Assembly: GCF_000473105.1 (NCBI RefSeq)
Contig: NZ_KI421498.1
Location: forward strand, 1,054,001-1,118,000
Length of the DNA: 64,000 nucleotides
Reading direction: 5' to 3'
Origin: Phaeobacter inhibens DSM 16374
GTDB taxonomy: Bacteria; Pseudomonadota; Alphaproteobacteria; Rhodobacterales; Rhodobacteraceae
The translations under genes were made by a program, and so were the position numbers. Of the stretch, positions 28,292-38,011 are shown piece after piece (position 1 is the stretch's first letter; the number at the start of each line of letters is the position of its first letter). Below the pieces are notes generated by a model. The model searched no databases. It was not told the DNA's origin and saw nothing but the letters and a program-made list of their open reading frames with translations.

Positions 28292-29728
28292 CTAGGTCAA
28301 TTCTGCCGCACGTTTGCGAAATGCTGCATAGCCTGCCTCATAGCCATCGCGCAGCTGCGGATCAGGCGCGACGGTCATCGCACTCTCCGGTGCGGTCAAC
28401 ACCTCTGCCGGGTCATCCCCGGTGACCGCCAGCCGCGCCAGCCGTGCCGCACCAAGTGCCGCGCCAAATTCACCATCCTTGGGCAGCTGCAGCGGTAGAT
28501 CCAATATGGTGGCCAGCAGTTTGACCCAATAGGCAGACTTACTGCCCCCGCCGATGACCAGACAGCTGTCGATTTCCGCACCGGTCTTGCGCAACGCCTC
28601 AAGACAGTCGCGCAGACCATAGCAAACCCCTTCCATCACCGCGCGGGCCAGATCCTCCGCCGTGGTGGCGATGGACAGCCCCTGAAACCCGCCGCGCAGG
28701 CTGGCAGAATTATGCGGCGTCCGCTCACCGGACAGATAGGGCATGAATGTCACCGGCCCCGGCGGTTGCAGCTCCTCGCCAAGGCCTGCCGTCAGATCCG
28801 CAGGGCTTTGCCCGGTGATACGGCCCAGCCAGTTCATGCAGTCGGTTGCCGACAGCATGACGCCCATCTGATACCAGCGATCCGGGATTGCATGGCAGAA
28901 GGTATGAACAGCCGTTGCAGGGTCGGGGCGAAACCCGTCCCGCGCCGTCAGCACCACACCGGAGGTGCCAAGCGAGACAAACCCCTGCCCCGGCGCCATT
29001 ACGCCCGTCCCGCAGGCCGCAGCGGCATTATCACCTGCGCCCCCGGCGATTGTGACTGGCCCCGTCAGCCCCCAGCGAACGGCCAGTTCGGGACGCAGGG
29101 TACCGGCAGCCGCGCTGCCCTCGACCAGATCTGGCATCTGATCGCGGCGCATATGCCCGGCTTCCAGCAGCCATTCTGACCAGTCCCGCGCGCCAACATC
29201 CAACCAGGAGGTGCCCGCGCTATCGGACATATCCGCCACATGGCGACCTGTCAGATGCAGGTTGAGGTAAGCCGCGGGCAGCAGGACCTTGGCGGTATTG
29301 GCAAATATCTCCGGCTCGTGGCGCTGCACCCACAAAAGTTTCGGCGCGGTGAACCCCGGAAAGACGATATTGCCGCTCAGATCTCGGACCTTCTCGGCGG
29401 CATCCAGCTCAGCCGCCTCAGCGGCCGAACGGGTGTCGTTCCACAGGATGCAGGGCCTCAGCACCTGATCGGAACCATCCAGCAACACCGCACCGTGCAT
29501 ATGACCGGCAACCGCAATGCCGCAAATATCGCTGTATCCGGGGCTGCCCTGCAACTGTGCCATCGCCTGATCCAGAGCGGTGATCCAGTCGCCGGGATCC
29601 TGTTCCGACCAGCCGGGATGGGGGGTTTGCACGTCATACTGCGCCTCTGCCGAGGCGACAGGCTTGCCGGCTGCATCGGTCATCAGCGCGCGCAGCCCCG
29701 ATGTGCCAAGATCAATACCAAGATACAT
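28292..29728 (-). CDS. xylB: Xylulokinase
   Basis: Phosphorylates D-xylulose to D-xylulose 5-phosphate with ATP, feeding the pentose phosphate pathway. The 478-residue FGGY-family protein begins MYLGIDLGTSGLRALMTDAA (phosphate-binding loop). It has the catalytic region VAGHMHGAVLLD, the adenosine-binding GAGDNAAAACGTGV and the C-terminal VIGGGSKSAYWVKLLATILD. Length and order match bacterial XylB. It follows xylA by 39 bp as the last gene of the operon. Confidence 0.95.
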   Translation of the reverse strand: MYLGIDLGTSGLRALMTDAAGKPVASAEAQYDVQTPHPGWSEQDPGDWITALDQAMAQLQGSPGYSDICGIAVAGHMHGAVLLDGSDQVLRPCILWNDTRSAAEAAELDAAEKVRDLSGNIVFPGFTAPKLLWVQRHEPEIFANTAKVLLPAAYLNLHLTGRHVADMSDSAGTSWLDVGARDWSEWLLEAGHMRRDQMPDLVEGSAAAGTLRPELAVRWGLTGPVTIAGGAGDNAAAACGTGVMAPGQGFVSLGTSGVVLTARDGFRPDPATAVHTFCHAIPDRWYQMGVMLSATDCMNWLGRITGQSPADLTAGLGEELQPPGPVTFMPYLSGERTPHNSASLRGGFQGLSIATTAEDLARAVMEGVCYGLRDCLEALRKTGAEIDSCLVIGGGSKSAYWVKLLATILDLPLQLPKDGEFGAALGAARLARLAVTGDDPAEVLTAPESAMTVAPDPQLRDGYEAGYAAFRKRAAELT

Positions 29729-29767
29729 GTCTGTCCCCTCTCCCGATTACCCCGTGGACCTGCCCCC

Positions 29768-31072
29768 TCAGACGAAGCGGTTGACCAGCGCCTCCAGCTG
29801 TTCCTGACGGCCGGAAACCGGCTGCGGATTGAGCGCCTTGGCCTCGGCCTGATCGGCGATAGCCTCCAGCGTGGCCCCCTCGGCCAGATAGGCCTGCGCC
29901 TCGGCAGTGGTCCAACCGGCGTAACGGTCGCGGCGCTTTGCCTCCAGGCTATCGCTCTCCAACATGGCGGCTGCGGCGCGCAGCCCCCGTGCGCAGACAT
30001 CCATTGCGCCCACATGGGCGGCGATCAGATCCTCGGCGTCCAGCGACTGGCGGCGCAGTTTGGCGTCGAAATTGGTACCGCCAGTCTTCAGCCCACCACC
30101 GCGCAGGATTTCGTAATAGGCCAACGCCACCTCCGGTACATTATTGGGAAACTGATCGGTGTCCCAACCGGACTGATAGTCATTGCGGTTCATGTCGATG
30201 GAGCCAAAGATCCCCAGCGCCTTGGCCATGGCGATCTCATGTTCGAAGCTGTGACCGGCAAGGATCGCATGACCCTGTTCGATATTAACCTTCACCTCCT
30301 TCTCAAGACCAAAGCGTTTGAGGAAGCCGTAAACGGTGGCCACGTCGTAGTCATATTGGTGTTTGGTCGGCTCCTGCGGCTTCGGCTCAATCAGGATGGC
30401 CCCTTTGAAGCCGATCTTGTGTTTGTAATCGACCACCATCGACAGGAAGCGGCCCATCTGCTCCAGCTCCCGCGACAGATCGGTGTTGAGCAGGGTTTCA
30501 TACCCCTCACGTCCGCCCCAAAGGACATAATTCTCGCCGTTGAGACGATGGGTCAGATCCATGCAGGCCCGCACGGTTGAGGCACAATAGGCGAAGACAT
30601 CCGGATCGGGGTTGGTGCTGGCCCCGGACATATAGCGGCGGTTGGAGAACATATTGGCTGTCCCCCACAGAAGTTTCGGACCACCGTCTGCCATTTTCTG
30701 TTCCAGCAGATCGCCGATCTGGTTCAGGCGTTTGTGGCTTTCGGCAAGGCTTGCGCCCTCTGGCCGGATATCGTGGTCATGGAAACAGTAGTAAGGCACG
30801 CCAAGAATGCGGAACATGTCAAAGGCCGCATCCGCCTTCATACGCGCCAGATCCATGGTGTCAGCGGGGAACCACGGACGCTGAAACGTCTGGCCGCCAA
30901 AGGGATCGTTCCCCTCCCACACGAAGTTGTGCCAGTAGCAAACGGCAAAGCGCAGGTGGTCCTCCATCCGTTTGCCCATCACAATTTCGTCCGGGTTGTA
31001 GTGGCGATAGGCCAGCCCGTCGCTCTCGGGGTTGTAGGTGATTGCTGCAATGTCGTCGAAATAGCCAGCCAT
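29768..31072 (-). CDS. xylA: Xylose isomerase
   Basis: Cytoplasmic metal-dependent TIM-barrel enzyme that converts D-xylose to D-xylulose. The 434-residue protein contains the catalytic His segment [13 protein letters not shown], the metal-binding [32 protein letters not shown] and the later [21 protein letters not shown] and GSIDMNRND with further ligands. All expected active-site motifs are present. It begins 2 bp after the xylR stop. Confidence 0.97.
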   Translation of the reverse strand: MAGYFDDIAAITYNPESDGLAYRHYNPDEIVMGKRMEDHLRFAVCYWHNFVWEGNDPFGGQTFQRPWFPADTMDLARMKADAAFDMFRILGVPYYCFHDHDIRPEGASLAESHKRLNQIGDLLEQKMADGGPKLLWGTANMFSNRRYMSGASTNPDPDVFAYCASTVRACMDLTHRLNGENYVLWGGREGYETLLNTDLSRELEQMGRFLSMVVDYKHKIGFKGAILIEPKPQEPTKHQYDYDVATVYGFLKRFGLEKEVKVNIEQGHAILAGHSFEHEIAMAKALGIFGSIDMNRNDYQSGWDTDQFPNNVPEVALAYYEILRGGGLKTGGTNFDAKLRRQSLDAEDLIAAHVGAMDVCARGLRAAAAMLESDSLEAKRRDRYAGWTTAEAQAYLAEGATLEAIADQAEAKALNPQPVSGRQEQLEALVNRFV

Positions 31073-31074
31073 GA

Positions 31075-32136
31075 TCAGGCCCCCTCTTCTGGCCCGACCG
31101 CAGACTGCGGGGGCATGTTGTGTTTGAAATGAACCGCCGGGGTGATTTGCCCCGCCAATGGATCAACCGGCTGCCCGTCACTGAGGGCGACAAGGGCAGC
31201 AAGGGCGGCAGTGATCTCCTGCGCCGGTTTCTGATCGATCACCGCATCTATGAGCCCCTGCGCCACCGCATCGCGGGTGGCCGCGCAAAGTTCGTGGCTG
31301 ATCACCACCGGCCTGTCGTCCTGCTGTGTCCCCGCAAGCGCCGAAATCAGACCCGAAATACCCGCGCCAAGATTGTAGATGCCGGAAATGTCGGGGTTGG
31401 CGCGCAGGGCGCGGCACAATGCCTGTTCGAGGATATCCGGATCATCGCCGGTTTCCAGCGGCGGCAGGATGCGCAGATCCGCTGACACCACATCACAAAA
31501 GCCTGCATAGCGATCGGCGTGGTCGCGGGCGTTGAGGCTGCCGGTGATGGGCAGGATCTGGCCCTGCGCTGCAGCACCACCGCGATGGGCCAGCCTCATC
31601 AGATCGCCGGCCGTGCGCCCGGCGCTGCGGTTATCAATGCCAACATAGGTATCGCGGGCCTGCGCGGCACTGTCCGCAACCAGTGTCACCACGGCAACGC
31701 CCTGCGCCCGCAGCCCGGTCAGCGCTGCGTCGACGCTCGGATCCTGCACCGCGACGAGGCAGACACCGTCATAGCCCTCTGCGGCGCAGGCTTCCAGCGC
31801 ACAGGTCAGCGCGGCAGCATCAAAGGGGGGCACTTGGGTGAGGGTGATCTGCTGGCGGGCCTGAGACCGGGCTGCGACTTCCTGCTCCAGATCTGCGTGC
31901 AGCGTCGCAAAGAACCCCTCCTGCGCAGCAGGCATCAGCACCGCAAAGCGATACCGGCGGCGACGCGACAGATTGGCCGCGGTGATATCGCGTTGATAGC
32001 CCAGATCGGCAATCGCCGCGCGCACGCGGTCCTGCGATTTCTTGGCCACCCCGCCCCGGTTGTTCAACACCCGGTCCGCCGTGGCGTAGCTGACCCCAGC
32101 CGCCGCAGCGACATCATGTAATGTGGGTTTTCCCAT
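31075..32136 (-). CDS. xylR: LacI-family regulator of xylose utilisation
   Basis: The 353-residue protein has an N-terminal LacI helix-turn-helix ([20 protein letters not shown], then [11 protein letters not shown] with the hinge after it) and a periplasmic-binding-protein-like effector domain (from ~60). It is the first gene of xylR-xylA-xylB, and two palindromic operators lie 30-66 bp before its start. It should therefore repress its own operon, with xylose or xylulose the likely inducer. The alphaproteobacterial XylR is a LacI-type protein, unlike the AraC-type XylR of E. coli. Confidence 0.88.
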   Translation of the reverse strand: MGKPTLHDVAAAAGVSYATADRVLNNRGGVAKKSQDRVRAAIADLGYQRDITAANLSRRRRYRFAVLMPAAQEGFFATLHADLEQEVAARSQARQQITLTQVPPFDAAALTCALEACAAEGYDGVCLVAVQDPSVDAALTGLRAQGVAVVTLVADSAAQARDTYVGIDNRSAGRTAGDLMRLAHRGGAAAQGQILPITGSLNARDHADRYAGFCDVVSADLRILPPLETGDDPDILEQALCRALRANPDISGIYNLGAGISGLISALAGTQQDDRPVVISHELCAATRDAVAQGLIDAVIDQKPAQEITAALAALVALSDGQPVDPLAGQITPAVHFKHNMPPQSAVGPEEGA

Positions 32137-32165
32137 GCGTGCGGTCCATCTGCTCCCGTAGGTTG

Positions 32166-32202
32166 TGATAGACGTATATCATTTTCTGATAGACGTCTAT
32201 CA
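32166..32202 (-). promoter_or_regulatory. Twin LacI-type operators before xylR-xylA-xylB
   Basis: A perfect 16-bp palindrome TGATAGACGTCTATCA (32187-32202) and a near-perfect copy TGATAGACGTATATCA (32166-32181) have centres exactly 21 bp apart, two helical turns. The even palindrome with a central CG is typical for LacI-family repressors, and the site lies directly before the operon. Confidence 0.85.
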
Positions 32203-32276
32203 TTTTGTCAGTCGAGCATCGATTGACCACGATTTGACAGGTTGCAGGGCAAGGTACAGGACAAGGGCGGAAACGC

Positions 32277-32299
32277 AAAAAGCCACCACATGCGGTGGC
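32277..32299 (-). terminator. Terminator of tRNA-Ser
   Basis: On the minus strand, arms GCCACC and GGTGGC with a 6-nt loop are followed by TTTTTG, 34 bp after the tRNA 3' end. Confidence 0.8.
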
Positions 32300-32332
32300 G
32301 GCTGTCATAAAACCATCTTGGTTTAGATGTTA

Positions 32333-32422
32333 TGGCGGAGAGACAGGGATTCGAACCCTGGAGACGGTCTCCCGCCTACACACTTTCCAGGCGTGCGCCT
32401 TCGACCACTCGGCCACCTCTCC
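32333..32422 (-). tRNA. tRNA-Ser(GGA), class II with long variable arm
   Basis: On the minus strand the gene starts GGAGAGGTGGCCGAGTGGTC. Its anticodon loop CTGGAAA sits in a CACGC/GTGTG stem, so the anticodon is GGA, reading UCC and UCU. A long variable arm (GGCGGGAGACCGTCTCC region), the T arm CAGGGTTCGAATCCCTG, a 3' acceptor strand TCTCTCC and encoded GCCA follow. Both the acceptor pairing and the variable arm support serine identity. No integrase or duplicated 3' end is seen beside it. Confidence 0.95.
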
Positions 32423-32514
32423 GTTGGGCGGACTTTTGACGGATCGCGGGGGCAATTGCAAGAGCGAAAACAGCAAAAAATTCACTCTTTCCCAAACTTA
32501 TTTCCGCGCCCCGC

Positions 32515-33246
32515 TCAGCCCCCCAAATGCAGGTAGACCCGGCGGTTCTGTTTTCCCTTTTTTTCAACCTTTCCAAGGCGGATAGGGCCAATCTCGGCGG
32601 TGCTGCGCACGTGGGTACCGCCGCAGGGTTGCAGGTCGATCTGCTCATCTGCACTGCCGATCCGCACCAGACGGATACGACCATTGCCGCGGGGCGGCGC
32701 CACCGACATGGTTTTCACCAATTCGGGGTTTGCTTCCAGTTCAGCCTCGGTGATCCAACGTTCGCTGACCTCCAGATCGCGCGCGATCAGGGCGTTGAGC
32801 GCATCCTCCAGTGCCTGCTTGTCCTCGGGTGCCTCGGGCATATCGAAATCAAGCCGGCCCTTTTCGGCACCAATGGACCCGCCAGAGACCGGCAGAGGAA
32901 TGACCACCGACAGAAGATGCAGCGCCGTATGGACACGCATATGGCCAAAGCGGCGGTCCCAATCCAAGGCCTGTGTGACCTCTTGGCCGACAGCTGGCAG
33001 AGGCTTACTCTCGGCAGGGATCAGGACAATCCGGCCCGCCTCCCCCTTCACCGTGTTGGTGATGGGCAAATGGTGATCCCCTGCCCCATCGGACCAGCTG
33101 AGACTGCCGGTATCACCCGGTTGTCCGCCCCCAGTTGCGTAGAAGACGGACTGGTTCAGAACCAGCCCGCCTTCGCTTGTGTGTTCGGTGATCTGTGCCG
33201 GGGCCTGCTGTGCATAGGCGTCGGTCAGAAACAGTTGCTCAGTCAT
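32515..33246 (-). CDS. alaX: Alanyl-tRNA editing protein AlaX
   Basis: Free-standing editing domain that hydrolyses Ser-tRNA(Ala) or Gly-tRNA(Ala). The 243-residue protein resembles the editing part of AlaRS. It has an N-terminal barrel with NQSVFYATGGGQPGDTG, a zinc site made of HTALHLL (~110) and CGGTHV (~215), and a region between them typical of mid-length AlaX. Its start overlaps the mechanosensitive channel stop by 4 bp, making it the last gene of a long leftward run. Confidence 0.9.
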   Translation of the reverse strand: MTEQLFLTDAYAQQAPAQITEHTSEGGLVLNQSVFYATGGGQPGDTGSLSWSDGAGDHHLPITNTVKGEAGRIVLIPAESKPLPAVGQEVTQALDWDRRFGHMRVHTALHLLSVVIPLPVSGGSIGAEKGRLDFDMPEAPEDKQALEDALNALIARDLEVSERWITEAELEANPELVKTMSVAPPRGNGRIRLVRIGSADEQIDLQPCGGTHVRSTAEIGPIRLGKVEKKGKQNRRVYLHLGG

Positions 33247-35732
33247 CGATCGGCGTCTCCGTCTTCGCTGCCATCCCCATCGTCGGCGCTGGACAGATCG
33301 TCAAGATCAGGACGATCCGGGCGTTTCTTGCTCGGGGATGGGGGTGGATTTGAGGCTGTCACCGCAGCCTCGGGGGCCTTGATACCCTGCGCGGCCTCAG
33401 TTGCGGCCGCAGCGAGCGCATCGGGATTGCGAATCCAGATATCGCGCTGGGCGAAGGGGATCTCGATCCCGGCCTCGTCGAAGCGGCGGGCGATATCGTA
33501 GTTCATGTCGGATTTCACCGACAGAACCCAGTTCACATCCCGCAGGATGGCGCGGATCTCAAAGTTGAGACTGTCCGCCCCAAAGCCCTGGAACACCACC
33601 GAAGGCGGCGGGTTCATCAGCACCATCGGATGCGCCTTGGCGACCTCCATCAGGATGGCCTCTACCTTGCGCGGGTCGGTGCCGTAGCTGACGCCGACGG
33701 GCACAATCACCCGGCCCACGGTATTGCCGCGGGTGTAGTTGGTGACGGTACCGGTGATCAGGTCCGAGTTCGGCACGATGACATCGGTGCGGTCGAAGGT
33801 CTCAATCCGGGTGGAGCGCACAGAAATGTCGCGCACATAGCCCATCAGGCCGCCGACCTCGATCCAGTCGCCCTTGGACACCGGGCGTTCGACCAGCAGG
33901 ATAATGCCGGAGACAAAGTTGGACACGATGGTTTGCAGGCCAAAACCGATGCCCACGGACAGCGCACCAGCCACGATGGCAAGAGAGGACAGATCAAGCC
34001 CCGCCATCGACACCGCAACCAGAGCCGCCAGGAATATCCCGACATAGCCCATCCCGGAGGCGATAGCGTTCTGGCCGCCAACATCAATGCGGGTTTTGGG
34101 CAGCAGCGCATTGCGCAGACTGCCCTGCACCAACCGGGTGAGACCGTAGCCAACGGCAAAAATCGCCACAAAGGTGATGAAGGCGGTGGGCGAAATCCGG
34201 GTATCCCCGACCTGGAAGCCTTCGAGAAAGTTCGACCAGAGTTCGGTCAGGTCCGCCACCCGCGCGCCCCAGATCAGCGCCAGCAGCGGCAGCGCCAGAA
34301 GCGCCAGCGCAAAGCCGATCAGGGCGGCAAAGAGCGAGTCGCGTGCGGCCATGCCCTTGCCGCTGACAAACCCGTAGAGATCGCCAAGAAACCGGTGCAG
34401 TACAAACAGACCCGCCAGCACCGCCAGCGTCAGCATCGACGGGTAGATCACCGATTCAGCCGCATTGAGATAGCCGATGGCCGCCAGAACCGGACCGGCG
34501 AAACCAAGCAGATAAATGCTGCGCCGGACCACCGCGATAATCCGGTTGGCACCGGCGGCAATCGCGCCTTCCTCGCCGTCCTCGTCGCTCTGTGCCTGAC
34601 GCTGTTTGGCACCGATCCGGTGCAAGCGCAGCAGGATCAGTGCAGCGCAGGTGATCAGCGGGAAGGCGTAGACGGCGGCGCTGCTTTCGGGGATGTTCTG
34701 GATCCGCTCGATCGTGGCGAAGGCGTCCTGAAGCACCAGGATCACCGCCATCATGTCGATCAGAAAACGGGTCTCGGCCTGATTGCCCTCCTGCACCGGC
34801 AGCAGATCGTTTTCGATCTGGTTGGCATAGAGCTGCTCACCCAGCCAGTGAAAGGAGAGAATGATGAAGGCCCAGGCGGGGACGGAATCCAGAATGATAC
34901 TGCCGCGCACGCCAAGGATGCCCGAAAGATCAACTGCCGCTGCCAGAAAGATCACACCGATGAGCGGCAGCAGCACCTGCAGAAGCGAGACCACAAAGGT
35001 CCAGACCCCGGTCCCGCGCGCGCCGTAGCGGCGCAGATAATCGCCGGCCCGATGGGCCCATGACCGACCGCGCGTGATCAGCAGCAAACCAATGAGCAAG
35101 ACGGCGATCAGCCCGACCAGATCACCGCTGATGCGTTCGCTGGTGGTGTCATTGCGCAGCTGCGACAGGGTTTCATTGCCCACCGCGCGACTGGCGTGGA
35201 CCAGATCCCGCAGCGCACCGGGCCAGTGTTCGGGATTGAGCGGCGAGGTGCCACGTTCGAACAGGCGTTTGGTCAGGCGCTCGCGGACGATCTTGTCGAC
35301 CTCGTTGATGAGACCATCGGCACGGCTGTAGGCTTCCTCCGCGACGATACGCGGAACCTTGAGCTGATTGAGCTGCTGGGTCAGTGCAGCGCGCAGCTGG
35401 GCGATATCTTCGGGCTCTTCCTCGCCCTCACCGGGGGCGGCGCCTAGCGCGTCAAGCTGACCCTGAAGGGTTTGAATACGTTCGCCATTTTCGCCACGCT
35501 TGACCTGAAAGGTCTGCCGGAAATCAGCCAGCTCACTGCGCAGCTGTTCCAGCGCGAGATTAGACGCGCGGCTGGCGTCGATGACATTCTCGGCCCGATT
35601 GGCGGTGCGCAGCCAGTCCTCATAGTAGGATTTGGCACGCGCATCGAGCTGGGCCAGAGCGGGAAAGGCCAGGCTGATCAGAAGAACCAGCCCGGCCAGA
35701 CATTTCACAAAACCACGCATGAGGGCGATCAT
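33243..35732 (-). CDS. Mechanosensitive ion channel of the MscS family with large periplasmic N-terminal domain
   Basis: An 829-residue inner-membrane channel. Residues ~1-28 are a signal peptide or anchor (FVKCLAGLVLLISLAFPALA). A DUF3772-like, coiled-coil-rich periplasmic domain (30-180) follows, then about eight hydrophobic segments and the MscS domain from ~565. The pore helix region AIVAGALSVGIGFGLQTIVS and the SGIILLVERPVSKGDWIEVG beta domain are well conserved. The C-terminus is an acidic Ser/Asp/Gly-rich tail. The first codon overlaps the cysK stop; MRGFVKCL, 12 bp later, is an alternative start. Confidence 0.9.
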   Translation of the reverse strand: MIALMRGFVKCLAGLVLLISLAFPALAQLDARAKSYYEDWLRTANRAENVIDASRASNLALEQLRSELADFRQTFQVKRGENGERIQTLQGQLDALGAAPGEGEEEPEDIAQLRAALTQQLNQLKVPRIVAEEAYSRADGLINEVDKIVRERLTKRLFERGTSPLNPEHWPGALRDLVHASRAVGNETLSQLRNDTTSERISGDLVGLIAVLLIGLLLITRGRSWAHRAGDYLRRYGARGTGVWTFVVSLLQVLLPLIGVIFLAAAVDLSGILGVRGSIILDSVPAWAFIILSFHWLGEQLYANQIENDLLPVQEGNQAETRFLIDMMAVILVLQDAFATIERIQNIPESSAAVYAFPLITCAALILLRLHRIGAKQRQAQSDEDGEEGAIAAGANRIIAVVRRSIYLLGFAGPVLAAIGYLNAAESVIYPSMLTLAVLAGLFVLHRFLGDLYGFVSGKGMAARDSLFAALIGFALALLALPLLALIWGARVADLTELWSNFLEGFQVGDTRISPTAFITFVAIFAVGYGLTRLVQGSLRNALLPKTRIDVGGQNAIASGMGYVGIFLAALVAVSMAGLDLSSLAIVAGALSVGIGFGLQTIVSNFVSGIILLVERPVSKGDWIEVGGLMGYVRDISVRSTRIETFDRTDVIVPNSDLITGTVTNYTRGNTVGRVIVPVGVSYGTDPRKVEAILMEVAKAHPMVLMNPPPSVVFQGFGADSLNFEIRAILRDVNWVLSVKSDMNYDIARRFDEAGIEIPFAQRDIWIRNPDALAAAATEAAQGIKAPEAAVTASNPPPSPSKKRPDRPDLDDLSSADDGDGSEDGDADR

Positions 35733-36763
35733 ACGTCCTCAAACACGCCGGGGATAGAGGCCGGAGTGTGGGTCATCCAATCCGGCACCGGCAGATCTTT
35801 TTCGCGCAGGAAATCCGGGTTGAACAGTTTTGACTGGTAGCGCGTGCCATAGTCACAGAGCACGGTGACGATGGTTTTGCCCGGCCCCATATCCTTGGCC
35901 ATGCGCACCGCACCAGCGATATTGATCGCCGAAGAGCCCCCCAGAACCAAGCCCTCCTCGTGCAGCAGATCAAAGACATAGGGCAGCGCGTCGCGGTCCT
36001 CAATCTGGTAGCAGAAATCGGGTTTGAAGCCTTCGAGGTTCTTGGTGATGCGGACCTGACCGATGCCTTCCGCAATGGAGCCGCCTTCGGTCGCGATTTC
36101 ACCAGTGGTGTAATAGGAATAAAGCGCGGCCCCCATCGGGTCGGCCAGACCAATCTTCACGCCTTTGGGCTGGAGCACATCGGCCACACCTGCCAGCGTG
36201 CCGCCAGAACCGACCGCGCAGACAAAGCCATCAACCTTGCCCCCGGTCTGTTCCCAGATCTCCGGTGCGGTTGTTTCAACATGAGCCTGTCGGTTGGCGA
36301 CATTGTCGAACTGATTGGCCCAGATTGCGCCATTGGGTTCGGTCTTGGCCAGCTCCTTGGCCAGACGCTCCGAATAGCGGACAAAGTTGTTGGGATTACG
36401 ATACGGCGCTGCGGGCACCTGCACCAGTTGGGCACCGGCCAGCCGCAACATGTCCTTTTTCTCTTCGGACTGGGTCTCGGGGATGACGATCACCGTCTTG
36501 AACCCCATCGAGGCCCCAACCAGCGCCAGGCCGATACCGGTGTTGCCGGCGGTGCCCTCAACGATGGTGCCGCCCGGTTTCAGATCCCCGCGCACGATGG
36601 CGTCCTTGATGATATAAAGTGCCGCGCGGTCCTTGACCGACTGGCCGGGGTTCATGAATTCGGCCTTCCCCAGAATCTCACATCCGGTTTCATCGCTGAC
36701 GCGGTTCAGGCGGATCAGAGGCGTGTGGCCGATCGCGTCGGCCAAGTCATGTGCAATGCGCAT
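35729..36763 (-). CDS. cysK: Cysteine synthase A (O-acetylserine sulfhydrylase)
   Basis: PLP enzyme that makes cysteine from O-acetylserine and sulfide. The 344-residue protein begins MRIAHDLADAIGHTPLIRLN and has the Schiff-base Lys in MNPGQSVKDRAALY (~45), the EGTAGNTGIGLALVG substrate loop and a glycine-rich AVGSGGTLAGV phosphate site. An AAAGGGA site precedes this ATG, which is why a longer upstream frame was not used. In Rhodobacter sphaeroides cysK is linked to trgAB and contributes to tellurite resistance, and the same order is found here. Confidence 0.95.
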   Translation of the reverse strand: MRIAHDLADAIGHTPLIRLNRVSDETGCEILGKAEFMNPGQSVKDRAALYIIKDAIVRGDLKPGGTIVEGTAGNTGIGLALVGASMGFKTVIVIPETQSEEKKDMLRLAGAQLVQVPAAPYRNPNNFVRYSERLAKELAKTEPNGAIWANQFDNVANRQAHVETTAPEIWEQTGGKVDGFVCAVGSGGTLAGVADVLQPKGVKIGLADPMGAALYSYYTTGEIATEGGSIAEGIGQVRITKNLEGFKPDFCYQIEDRDALPYVFDLLHEEGLVLGGSSAINIAGAVRMAKDMGPGKTIVTVLCDYGTRYQSKLFNPDFLREKDLPVPDWMTHTPASIPGVFEDV

Positions 36764-36858
36764 GGTATCCCTTTCGATCATTCCCGTTGAGATGTAGCCA
36801 AGGCATTGGACAACCACAAGCCGAGATGCAGATCACATGCTAGGTTGCCCGCACCTTG

Positions 36859-37983
36859 TCAGCGTTCGCGGTGCCGCAGCCGGTCACGATGACGTGACAG
36901 CCAGAGTGCTGCGGTGACCAGTGGCATATCCTGATAGCTGTGATCATCAATCCCGCGCATCAGGTCGTCATAGGGGATGATCTGGCTGCGGATATCCTCG
37001 TTCTCGCTTTCCAGCCCGCCACCGCCTGCGATGTTCTCAAGGTCGCAAACGCCTATGAAGATGTGCAAAAACTCGCCCGACGCGCCACTGGACGGATAGA
37101 CCCGTGTCACGGTTTCAAGTTGGTCGATGGTCAGACCGGCCTCCTCCATCGCCTCGCGGTGGGCCGCCTGTTCAGGGGTTTCGCCGGGATCAATCAGCCC
37201 TGCCACCGGTTCCCACATCCACGGGCGCCGGTTGCCGGCGATATAGGTAGCCGCGCGGAACTGTTCGATCAGCAGCACCGCATCACGGCGGGGATCATAG
37301 GGCAGGACAACAGCCGCCTGCCCGACCAGCGCCACGCCGCGGTTCACCACCGGGCTGAGGCTACCGTCGTAGCGGCGAAACTGAAGATCCATCTCTTCCA
37401 TGGCGAAGAAGTTAAGGTAGGCGCGTTTATGTTCATGCACCACCACATCGCGGGCAAGATCATGATACGGATCCCCCGGACGGTTCTGCGCCGCCAACCA
37501 CGCCGCGGCACGGATACGGATCGGGCGGAAACGCTCGGCCACCTCAGCGGCGGTCAGACGCCCCCGATAGGCCATGACCTCCTCTGCGGCGCGCAAGGAC
37601 AACGCGCCCCAGTCAGCCTGCCATGCCGCCAGATCCCAAGGATCCCCCGTCTGCCAGAGGCCGGGGTCCGGAAAATAGACATCGGCCGGGGCGCTGCCAC
37701 CTGCGTCCAGCTCCACCGTGACGCGGCGCAGCGCATAGTCGAACCCGCCTTCGTAATAGTTCAGGGCGTCGATATCGCCCTGTGTGAGGCCACGCAGCAA
37801 GAGACCCGGTGCGCCGTGACCGGCGCGGGCCTCGATTGCGGGAAAAGGCTGATCCACCACCGAAAAGGCCCCGTGATCCGGTAAATGGGCGGGGAGCATA
37901 TCCAGCGCGCTACTGGGCCGCCCCAATACCAGTTCGAGCAGCGGCACATGGCGCAGGCTGCCGTAAACAAAGAGATCAACCAC
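36859..37983 (-). CDS. trgB: TrgB-type protein: gamma-glutamylcyclotransferase-like domain fused to Nudix hydrolase
   Basis: A 374-residue two-domain protein. The N-terminal ~120 residues are an AIG2/GGCT-like fold (VDLFVYGSLRHVPLLELVLG, with the family YGSL substrate motif). The C-terminal half is an ADP-ribose-pyrophosphatase-like Nudix domain with a complete Nudix box, GLIDPGETPEQAAHREAMEE followed by AGL. TrgB of Rhodobacter sphaeroides supports tellurite resistance by an unknown mechanism; ADP-ribose hydrolysis is inferred from the Nudix subfamily. It sits between trgA (28 bp) and cysK (95 bp). Confidence 0.88.
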   Translation of the reverse strand: MVDLFVYGSLRHVPLLELVLGRPSSALDMLPAHLPDHGAFSVVDQPFPAIEARAGHGAPGLLLRGLTQGDIDALNYYEGGFDYALRRVTVELDAGGSAPADVYFPDPGLWQTGDPWDLAAWQADWGALSLRAAEEVMAYRGRLTAAEVAERFRPIRIRAAAWLAAQNRPGDPYHDLARDVVVHEHKRAYLNFFAMEEMDLQFRRYDGSLSPVVNRGVALVGQAAVVLPYDPRRDAVLLIEQFRAATYIAGNRRPWMWEPVAGLIDPGETPEQAAHREAMEEAGLTIDQLETVTRVYPSSGASGEFLHIFIGVCDLENIAGGGGLESENEDIRSQIIPYDDLMRGIDDHSYQDMPLVTAALWLSRHRDRLRHRER

Positions 37984-38011
37984 AGTCGTTATCCTATTGG
38001 CATTATGTCAT

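Noticed and set aside
33630-35063. 477-codon plus-strand frame opposite the MscS-type channel gene
   Set aside because: His/Gln/Asp-rich product typical of the antisense of a membrane-protein gene in GC-rich DNA; the opposite strand has clear MscS motifs.
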